Shown in pieces: positions 1 through 5,789 of a stretch of 6,023 bases of DNA. The stretch's first letter is position 1. Each line of letters opens with the position of its first letter. Under the pieces are notes generated by a model that searched no databases, was not told where the DNA came from, and was given only the letters and a program-made list of their open reading frames with translations. Source of the stretch: Candidatus Shapirobacteria bacterium (GTDB taxonomy: Bacteria > Patescibacteriota > Microgenomatia > UBA12405); the NCBI GenBank assembly GCA_028709405.1, contig JAQVXB010000033.1, forward strand, positions 1-6,023, read 5' to 3'. A program made the position numbers and the translations under genes.

Positions 1-394
1 TTTTGCCACTTTAATTGCTGAAGTCGTTGAAAGATATCTTAAAAAGAAAAAATATTGGATCCGTCCCATGTTCAATCGCCGTTCTGTTGCTCCAGCTGGT
101 TTAGTCAACAATTGGTATCATTCTGGTTCTTTTCCTTCTGGACACACAATAAAAGCCACTTTCTTTTTATTTTTTATAATTACTGCTAGTTCTTTTTCTC
201 TCCCTTTATTTTTAATAATTACCATTCCTCTTTTATCTTTTCGAGTTTTAGTTGGCTTTCATTATCCAATCGATATCTTAGGTGGTATTTTACTTGGTAT
301 TTTAATTTGGTTTTTAACAAAAGATTTAATTTTTCCTGATGTTTTAAATAATTTAATTAAAATAATTTTTAATTTTGTTTTTTCAATTTCCTGA
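1..394 (+). CDS. PAP2-family membrane phosphatase, 3' part (5' end outside window)
   Basis: PAP2 (type 2 phosphatidic acid phosphatase) enzymes remove phosphate from lipid phosphates or diphosphates, such as undecaprenyl diphosphate, at the membrane. The frame is open from base 2 to the TGA at 392-394, giving about 130 visible residues. All three family signature motifs are present, numbering from the first visible codon. K-x6-RP is at residues 14-22. PSGH is at 45-48, followed by T. R-x5-H-x3-D is at 81-91 (R81, H87, D91), where the usual SR is FR. His48 and His87 are the expected catalytic histidines and Asp91 supports His87. Hydrophobic helices lie between and after the motifs. The ATG at 68 is not the real start, because the K-x6-RP motif lies upstream of it in the same frame. 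The next gene begins 11 bases after the stop. Substrate is not decidable here; an undecaprenyl-diphosphatase or PgpB-like role is plausible given the envelope genes nearby. Confidence 0.9.
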   Translation, partial: FATLIAEVVERYLKKKKYWIRPMFNRRSVAPAGLVNNWYHSGSFPSGHTIKATFFLFFIITASSFSLPLFLIITIPLLSFRVLVGFHYPIDILGGILLGILIWFLTKDLIFPDVLNNLIKIIFNFVFSIS

Positions 395-405
395 TTTTTA
401 AAATT

Positions 406-2496
406 ATGCTGGCTGATCTAACTTTAATTTTTTCTTGGTGGTTTTTAATCTTCACTCTGGGGCTAATTAGCTTACCTTTTACCTTTTTCATTTTTCAAAA
501 GTTTTGGGATAAAGGTTATCTTTTTTCTAAAATTATTTCCCTTGTTATCTCGACTTATCTAATTTTTGTCGGCGGCGTTTTTAAGATTTTAACTTTTACT
601 AAAATAAATATTTTATTAATTTTATTATTACTCTTTTTTATAAATATTTTTTTTCTCCGGCAAAAAAATAATTTTAAACTTTTTTTAAAAACAATTAAAG
701 AAAAATCCAAAATTTTTCTTTTTGAGGAAATTCTATTTTTCTCAATTTTAGTTATTTGGTCTCTAATTCGAGCTTTTAATCCCAGTATTGAAGGTTTAGA
801 AAAATTTATGGATTGGGGTTTTATTAACTCAATCTTAAGATCAAATTTTTTACCAGCTACCGATATGTGGTTTTCTGGAGAAACAATAAACTATTATTAT
901 TTTGGCCATATTATTTTTGCTGTTCTAACAAAATTAAGTAATATTAGTTCCAGCATCACCTACAACTTATCTATTGCCACTGTTGCTGCTCTTACTTTTT
1001 CTTTTGCTTTTTCATTGTCTTCAAATTTAGCTTTTGTAACCAAAAAAATAATTAATATTAAAAAAGTTATTATAATTGGTTTTATATCGGCCATGATATT
1101 AAGTTTTGGTGGTAATCTTCACCCAATTTATAAAATAATTAAAATCAACATTAAAGAAAACAGTAAATTGACTTTGACTAAAAAAGCCATAATAGAATCA
1201 ACCAATAAGTATTGGTATCCAGACGCTACTCGTTTTATTGGCCACGATCCAGACATTAAAGACAAAACCATTCATGAATTTCCTGTTTATAGTTTTGTTG
1301 TTGCCGATCTCCATGGCCATATGAATGATATTCCTATAATTTTATTTTTCATGGCTTTTTTGTTAGCTTCCAGCTTTTATACATCATCGCTAATTAATTA
1401 TTTTGTTGTTATTGTCTCTGGTTTTACCCTTTCAATTTCTTATATGACCAATGCTTGGGATTTTGCCATTTATGGTCTTCTTTTTGCCATTTTTACTTTA
1501 TTTTTAAATCTAAAAGATAATTCCAAATTGGCCATTAAAAAGACTTTAATCAACGGTTTCTTTACTATTTTAATTTGGTTTATTTTTTCCCTACCTTTTT
1601 CTTTAAGTTTTACTCCTATTGGTGAAGGTGTCAAAATTTCGGACAGTCATAGCCCTTTCTATCAATTATTCATTTTATATGGTGGTTTTTGGTTAATTAT
1701 TTTACCTTTTATATTTTTATTAATTAAAAAAATAAAAAATAAAAATTGGAAATTGAAAATTGAAAATTCTGATTTGTTTGTATTAGCCGCGATTTTAACT
1801 GCCACTATCTTGATAATTATTCCAGAGATAATTTATCTAAAAGATATTTATATCTACGAACATCGTCGAGCTAATACTATGTTTAAATTGACCTACCAAG
1901 CTTTTATTATGTATTCCTTAGTTTCTGGTTATGTTTTTTACAAAACGAAATCTTTATTAAAAAAAAGATTAAGTAAATTTTTATATCTTTTATTATTTTT
2001 TTTAATTTTTTCAATTCATCTAATTTATCCTTATTTTGCTATAAAATCATTTTATTTTTTAAACCATTATCAAAGCTTATGGGGATTAAACTATTTAAAA
2101 GATAATTACCCTTCTAATTTGGAAGCTATTGATTGGATCAATAAAAACATCCCAGGTCAACCAGTAATGTTGGAAGCGGTTGGTGATAGTTATACCACCT
2201 TCAATCAAATATCAGTCGCCACCGGCTTACCTACGGTCCAAGGTTGGATCGTTCATGAGTGGCTTTGGCGTGGTGGTTATGATAAACCAAAAGCTCGACA
2301 AGATGATGTTCAAAAAATATATGAAAGTGAAGATTTGAATAGATTAAAAAATCTAATCAAAAAATATAATATAAATTATATTTTTGTCGGAGATAAAGAA
2401 TATGAAAAATATCCCGATATTAATGAGAAGAATTTTATAGATATAGGTGGGCAAATAATTTTTCAGTCTGGTAAAACTAAAATTTACCAACTATAG
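406..2496 (+). CDS. DUF2298 / 'YYY' multi-spanning membrane protein, GT-C-like
   Basis: This 696-residue protein resembles the Chlor_Arch_YYY / DUF2298 family of uncharacterised membrane proteins known from Chloroflexi, archaea and candidate phyla. About 14 hydrophobic segments are visible between residues 5 and 545. A polar loop at 133-168 carries MDWGF (135-139) and ends in INYYYFGH, with the diagnostic YYY at 163-165. A second loop has EFPVYSFVVADLHGH (291-305). A third has RRANTMFKLTYQ (487-498). The last ~135 residues form a soluble, probably extracytoplasmic domain with EAVGDSY (590-596), GLPTVQGW (607-614), HEWLWRGG (617-624) and a Y-N-I-N-Y-I-F-V-G stretch near 654-662. A GT-C-like fold, meaning use of a lipid-linked sugar donor, is inference from topology and the acidic first loop; no substrate is known. 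The short linker 441-456 is encoded by a heptamer repeat. The ATG start follows the PAP2 stop by 11 bases and has no Shine-Dalgarno motif. Confidence 0.88.
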   Translation: MLADLTLIFSWWFLIFTLGLISLPFTFFIFQKFWDKGYLFSKIISLVISTYLIFVGGVFKILTFTKINILLILLLLFFINIFFLRQKNNFKLFLKTIKEKSKIFLFEEILFFSILVIWSLIRAFNPSIEGLEKFMDWGFINSILRSNFLPATDMWFSGETINYYYFGHIIFAVLTKLSNISSSITYNLSIATVAALTFSFAFSLSSNLAFVTKKIINIKKVIIIGFISAMILSFGGNLHPIYKIIKINIKENSKLTLTKKAIIESTNKYWYPDATRFIGHDPDIKDKTIHEFPVYSFVVADLHGHMNDIPIILFFMAFLLASSFYTSSLINYFVVIVSGFTLSISYMTNAWDFAIYGLLFAIFTLFLNLKDNSKLAIKKTLINGFFTILIWFIFSLPFSLSFTPIGEGVKISDSHSPFYQLFILYGGFWLIILPFIFLLIKKIKNKNWKLKIENSDLFVLAAILTATILIIIPEIIYLKDIYIYEHRRANTMFKLTYQAFIMYSLVSGYVFYKTKSLLKKRLSKFLYLLLFFLIFSIHLIYPYFAIKSFYFLNHYQSLWGLNYLKDNYPSNLEAIDWINKNIPGQPVMLEAVGDSYTTFNQISVATGLPTVQGWIVHEWLWRGGYDKPKARQDDVQKIYESEDLNRLKNLIKKYNINYIFVGDKEYEKYPDINEKNFIDIGGQIIFQSGKTKIYQL
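1744..1771 (+). repeat. Short AATTGAA heptamer tandem repeat inside the YYY gene
   Basis: Four consecutive 7-base units read AATTGGA, AATTGAA, AATTGAA and AATTCTG: two identical and two diverged. Because seven is not a multiple of three, each unit shifts the frame, and the tract encodes a charged linker (about residues 447-455, WKLKIEN and flanks) between two hydrophobic segments. The preceding bases (about 1724-1745) are a lysine-rich A/T run. It may be replication slippage or a copy of a repeat dispersed in the genome; only one copy lies in this window. Confidence 0.6.
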
Positions 2497-2509
2497 TTAA
2501 TCATTGTCC

Positions 2510-4399
2510 ATGAAGAATATTCTAGAAGGGTTAAATTCATATCAAAAAGAAGCTGTCACTTATATTGGTTCACCTTTACTTTTATTGGCTGGTGCCGGTT
2601 CTGGTAAAACCAGAGTATTAACTCATCGAGTTGCTTATTTTATTCAACAAAAAATCGCCAAACCCTCAGAAATTTTACTTCTCACTTTTACCAACAAAGC
2701 CGCTGGTGAAATGAAAGAACGCACTTTTAAATTACTACCAGAAATTAAAAACTTAAAATCTAACAATTTGTTTGCTGGTACTTTCCACTCTTTTTGTTGT
2801 CGTGTTTTAAGATCAGATGGAAATTGTATCGGTATTCCTCCAACCTTTGTTATTTATGACTCTAATGATCAAGAAAATTTAATTAAAAACATTCTCCATG
2901 AATTAGGTTTAACTGTTAAAGAGTTTAAACCATCAAGTGTTTTATACTATATTGAAGCTGCTAAAAACTCCTTTCAAACCCCAAAAGAAATGGCTTCCCA
3001 AAGTCACGGTTTTTGGCAAGATTATGCTACTAAAATCTATTCTCTTTATCAAAAAAAATTATTTGAATTTCATGCCCTCGATTTTAATGATCTACTTTTT
3101 AAAACAGTTGAACTTTTTATAGAACATCCCGACGTTTTGGCAAAATATCAAGATATTTATAGATTCATCATGGTCGATGAATATCAAGATACTAATCAGA
3201 TTCAATATCTCTTAACTAAACTTTTAGCCAAAAAATATAATCAAATTACCGTTGTTGGTGATGCTTCACAAGCCATTTACGGTTGGCGCGGTGCCGATTA
3301 TCGCAATCTTGTTAGTTTTACTGCCGATTTCAAAAATACTAAAGTCATCAATCTTGAGGAAAATTATCGATCTACTCAAATTATTCTTAATGCCGCCAAC
3401 TCTGTTATTTCTAAAAATAATTCTCATCCAGTTTTAAAATTATTTACTCAAAAAAAATCTGAAGATAAAATTAAAATTTTTGAGGCCGAATCTGAAGTCG
3501 CCGAGGCCGACTTTATTGCTCAAAAAATCAGATTTATTAATGACAACATTAAAATTCCTTTAAGAGATATTGCTGTTTTATATCGTATGAACGCTCAATC
3601 ACGTGTTTTAGAAGAAGCCTTTTTAAGACTCAGCATTCCTTATGTTTTGTTGGGTGGTATTCGTTTTTATGAACGTGCCGAAATTAAAGATATTTTATCT
3701 ATGCTTCGTTTTGCTAGCAATAAAGCCGATCATATTTCTGAAGAAAGAATCGAAAAGGCTTTGGGTAAGCGCAAAAAATCTCTTCTTTTGGAACATCTTA
3801 AAGATATGGATTTAAAAAATCTTACCTCACTTCAAATTCTAGAATCATTAGTCATTAACTCTGGTTATCTTAATAAGTTTGATGTTAAAGACGAAGAAGA
3901 TCAAAAAAGAATCGAAAACATTAAAGAATTAAAATCAGTTGCAGCTGCCCATCCTAGTCTTTCAGGATTTTTAGAAAATATTACTTTAGTTCAGCAAGAA
4001 TATTCACTTCAAGAAAAAAATAAAAAGAAAGAAAATCGTGATGGAGTTAAACTGATGACTCTTCACAGTGCCAAGGGATTAGAATTCGAAGTTGTCTTTT
4101 TAGTCGGTTTTGAAGAGGGAATTTTACCTCATTCCCGTTGTCTAATTAACGAATCAGAAATAGAGGAAGAACGTCGTCTTTGTTATGTTGGCATTACTCG
4201 GGCCAAAGATTATCTCTATATTTCCTATGCTACCCGTCGTTTATTTTTTGGTAAAAGTAGTTTAAATGAACCAAGCCGCTTTTTATCTGATATTCCATCA
4301 GAATTAGTTGAGTTTGAAGAAAATATTGAAATTGTTCGGGATTATCGCCGTCCCAAAAAGAATGACGACGACCTCGTCTACGATCCAGACATTTATTAA
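2510..4399 (+). CDS. UvrD/PcrA/Rep-type superfamily 1A DNA helicase
   Basis: An ATP-dependent 3'-5' DNA helicase of the UvrD/PcrA/Rep group, with likely roles in excision repair, replication restart or clearing proteins from DNA. Counting from the ATG at 2510 (629 residues), the motifs run in order: Q motif LNSYQKEAV (8-16), Walker A AGAGSGKT (27-34), Ia LTFTNKAAGEM (58-68), Ib GTFHSF (90-95), Walker B DEYQD (223-227), III GDASQAIYGWRGAD (250-263), IV ENYRST (284-289), V TLHSAKGLEF (517-526) and VI EEERRLCYVGITRAK (552-566). All catalytic residues look intact. The protein is about 90 residues shorter than typical PcrA/UvrD. The 2B region (about 387-510) lacks the usual G-[VI]-G segment, and the tail after motif VI has no obvious Tudor-like domain, only an acidic end. 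An in-frame TTG at 2504 could start it two codons earlier; ATG is preferred because neither has a ribosome site. It begins 13 bases after the YYY gene. Confidence 0.95.
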   Translation: MKNILEGLNSYQKEAVTYIGSPLLLLAGAGSGKTRVLTHRVAYFIQQKIAKPSEILLLTFTNKAAGEMKERTFKLLPEIKNLKSNNLFAGTFHSFCCRVLRSDGNCIGIPPTFVIYDSNDQENLIKNILHELGLTVKEFKPSSVLYYIEAAKNSFQTPKEMASQSHGFWQDYATKIYSLYQKKLFEFHALDFNDLLFKTVELFIEHPDVLAKYQDIYRFIMVDEYQDTNQIQYLLTKLLAKKYNQITVVGDASQAIYGWRGADYRNLVSFTADFKNTKVINLEENYRSTQIILNAANSVISKNNSHPVLKLFTQKKSEDKIKIFEAESEVAEADFIAQKIRFINDNIKIPLRDIAVLYRMNAQSRVLEEAFLRLSIPYVLLGGIRFYERAEIKDILSMLRFASNKADHISEERIEKALGKRKKSLLLEHLKDMDLKNLTSLQILESLVINSGYLNKFDVKDEEDQKRIENIKELKSVAAAHPSLSGFLENITLVQQEYSLQEKNKKKENRDGVKLMTLHSAKGLEFEVVFLVGFEEGILPHSRCLINESEIEEERRLCYVGITRAKDYLYISYATRRLFFGKSSLNEPSRFLSDIPSELVEFEENIEIVRDYRRPKKNDDDLVYDPDIY

Positions 4400-4417
4400 C
4401 TTAAAAAACTTTTAACT

Positions 4418-4426
4418 TGATAAACT
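4418..4426 (+). promoter_or_regulatory. Possible extended -10 promoter for the femX-like gene
   Basis: In the 32-base gap before the femX-like gene, TGATAAACT fits an extended -10 element (TGn followed by TAAACT, compared with TATAAT). The hexamer ends 5 bases before the ATG at 4432, so transcription would start at or next to the start codon, giving a leaderless message. The best -35 candidate is TTAACT at 4396-4401, a partial match with 19-base spacing. In DNA this AT-rich a chance match is quite possible. The same arrangement precedes gatC, which raises its weight a little. Confidence 0.3.
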
Positions 4427-4431
4427 AAACT

Positions 4432-5475
4432 ATGATTACCAAAGTTTTAACTTCTAAAGACAAAGAAAAATATAATAAATTAGTCAATCATCCAGTTCAA
4501 ACTTGGGAATGGGGAGATTTTCAAATTACTCAGGGTCATACCGTTTATCGACTCGGTCTTTTTGATGAGAATGATAAAATTATTTCAGCTTATTCTGTCA
4601 GTTTTCACAAAATTCCCAAAACTAACTTTTCTATTGGTACAATTTTACGCGGTCCGGAAATTAACGACCAAATGATAATAAAAATTACTGAAATTGCCAA
4701 AAAAGAAAATGCAATTTTTGTTAAATTTGAACCAACTTCAATCTATAAAAAATACGATGCTTTTAATAATGAAACTTTAGTTAATAATAGACCTCAATTT
4801 CGTCATTTGAAAAAATCACCTAAAGTTGCCTTTTATCCCTTTAATTACTTAGTCGATTTAACTAAAAACGAAGAAGAAATTTTAGAATCGATGCATCCCA
4901 AAACCCGCTACAATATTAGGGTTGCTAACCGCTATGGAGTTGAGGTTAAAGAGCAGACTGATGATCAGGGTTTTGAAATTTATTTAAAATTACTTTTTGA
5001 CACCACCAAACGCCAAGGCTTTTATTTACATTCTCAAAAATATCACCGTGATCTTTGGAAAAAGTTAAAAAACACTGGCATGATTCACATTATGTTGGCT
5101 TCTTATCAAAACCAAATCCTTTCCGCTTTTATGATTTTTAATATCAAAGATCAACTTTTTTATCCCTATGGTGCCTCTCTCGATATTAATCGTCAAGTTA
5201 TGGCCCCAACTCTTTTAATGTGGGAGGTAATTAGACTTGGTCAAAAATTAAAATGTAAATCTTTTGATATGTGGGGTTGTCTTGGCCCTCATGCTAAAGA
5301 AGGTGAAAACGGCTATGGTTTTCACCGTTTCAAACAAGGCTATGGCGGTCAATTGGTTGAATATGTCGGTACTTACGACCTAGTAATTAATCCAATTTTA
5401 TACAAGCTTTATAATTCTGTCGATAAAACTCGTTGGAAGATCCTCCGTCTCAAAGCCTCAATTTTCAAAAAATAA
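4432..5475 (+). CDS. FemAB/FemX-type peptidoglycan bridge aminoacyltransferase
   Basis: FemAB-family enzymes use aminoacyl-tRNA to add an amino acid to the peptide stem of a peptidoglycan precursor, usually lipid II, on the cytoplasmic side of the membrane. The 347-residue length is close to the minimal FemX type (about 335-350) and shorter than staphylococcal FemA/FemB, whose tRNA-synthetase-like coiled-coil arm is not evident. Family landmarks are QTWEWGDFQ (23-31), LRGPEI (72-77), MHPKTRYNIRVA (154-165), YPYGASLDINR (244-254), FDMWGCLGP (278-286) and the C-terminal FKQGYGGQLVEYVGTYDLVI (300-319). These fit two tandem GNAT-like lobes joined near residue 150. No signal peptide or membrane helix is seen, as expected. 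The amino acid added cannot be read from sequence. It starts 32 bases after the helicase and ends 13 bases before gatC. Related GNAT proteins with other acyl acceptors are a less likely alternative. Confidence 0.92.
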   Translation: MITKVLTSKDKEKYNKLVNHPVQTWEWGDFQITQGHTVYRLGLFDENDKIISAYSVSFHKIPKTNFSIGTILRGPEINDQMIIKITEIAKKENAIFVKFEPTSIYKKYDAFNNETLVNNRPQFRHLKKSPKVAFYPFNYLVDLTKNEEEILESMHPKTRYNIRVANRYGVEVKEQTDDQGFEIYLKLLFDTTKRQGFYLHSQKYHRDLWKKLKNTGMIHIMLASYQNQILSAFMIFNIKDQLFYPYGASLDINRQVMAPTLLMWEVIRLGQKLKCKSFDMWGCLGPHAKEGENGYGFHRFKQGYGGQLVEYVGTYDLVINPILYKLYNSVDKTRWKILRLKASIFKK

Positions 5476-5477
5476 GT

Positions 5478-5483
5478 TAAAAT
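5478..5483 (+). promoter_or_regulatory. Possible -10 element for leaderless gatC
   Basis: TAAAAT, five of six bases matching the TATAAT consensus, lies in the 13-base gap between the femX-like stop and gatC. It ends 5 bases before the gatC ATG at 5489, the same distance as the candidate before the femX-like gene. Both are followed by a similar A[AC]ACT before the ATG. No recognisable -35 or Shine-Dalgarno motif accompanies it. If real, gatC would be transcribed from its own promoter with a leaderless start; chance in AT-rich DNA is the main alternative. Confidence 0.3.
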
Positions 5484-5488
5484 ACACT

Positions 5489-5788
5489 ATGTCTTCATCA
5501 AAGATTTCTATGCTCGATTTGGAACATATTGCCAAATTAGCCCGCATTAATTTATCTGAATCCGAAAAAATTACTTTTTTACCTCAATTGGAGTCAGTTT
5601 TAGAATATCTTGATGTTCTAAATCAGGCCAATGTTGAAAACATAGAACCAACTTTCCGTGTTAATGACCAAAAAAATGTTTTAAGAAGTGATGAAATAGT
5701 AGATTCTTTTGATCAAAAAACAGCCCTCTCAACTGCTCCAAAAACTCAAGATGCTTATTTTGTTGTCCCAGGAACCATTAAAAAATAA
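5489..5788 (+). CDS. gatC: Asp-tRNA(Asn)/Glu-tRNA(Gln) amidotransferase subunit C
   Basis: GatC is the small subunit of GatCAB, which converts mischarged Glu-tRNA(Gln) and/or Asp-tRNA(Asn) to Gln-tRNA and Asn-tRNA in the cytoplasm. GatC wraps around and stabilises the GatA-GatB pair. The 99-residue length is typical. Family landmarks are an N-terminal helix with EHIAKLARINLSESE (12-26), a second helix LPQLESVLEYLDVLN (31-45), NIEPT (51-55), LRSDEI (65-70) and the C-terminal APKTQDAYFVVPGTIK (83-98), matching the usual NAP-x3-DG-x-F-x-VP-x-V pattern with Ala in place of Gly. The ATG at 5489 is preferred over the internal ATG at 5510, which would leave almost nothing before the first helix. gatA follows after a single base, so the two are almost certainly co-transcribed and possibly translationally coupled. 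Confidence 0.95.
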   Translation: MSSSKISMLDLEHIAKLARINLSESEKITFLPQLESVLEYLDVLNQANVENIEPTFRVNDQKNVLRSDEIVDSFDQKTALSTAPKTQDAYFVVPGTIKK

Positions 5789-5789
5789 T

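Noticed and set aside
68..394. ATG at 68 as the start of a complete small PAP2-like gene
   Set aside because: The frame is open to the left edge and the conserved K-x6-RP motif lies upstream of this ATG, so the gene is truncated by the window, not short.
392..394. TGA read as glycine (Gracilibacteria/SR1 code)
   Set aside because: No in-frame TGA occurs within any gene, the conserved glycines use GGN codons, and the PAP2 frame ends sensibly here right before the next start.
399..404. TAAAAT before the YYY gene as a -10 element
   Set aside because: It ends only one base before the ATG, so transcription would begin inside the coding region; an A/T run is the likelier explanation.
345..405. 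AT-rich palindromic stretch (TTAATTAA and T-runs) at the end of the PAP2 gene as a terminator
   Set aside because: Most of it is coding, the possible stem has no G-C pairs, and the next gene starts 11 bases after the stop.
2937..3122. 61-codon open frame inside the helicase gene
   Set aside because: It lies in another frame of a gene with strong family motifs, spans the region before Walker B, and has no recognisable protein features beyond AT-rich codons.
3252..3437. 61-codon hydrophobic open frame inside the helicase gene
   Set aside because: It overlaps helicase motifs III and IV in another frame; the Leu/Ile-rich appearance follows from AT-rich composition.
5770..5774. AGGAA as a ribosome binding site for gatA
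   Set aside because: It lies about 15 bases before the ATG inside gatC, beyond the usual spacing; coupling to gatC translation is more likely.
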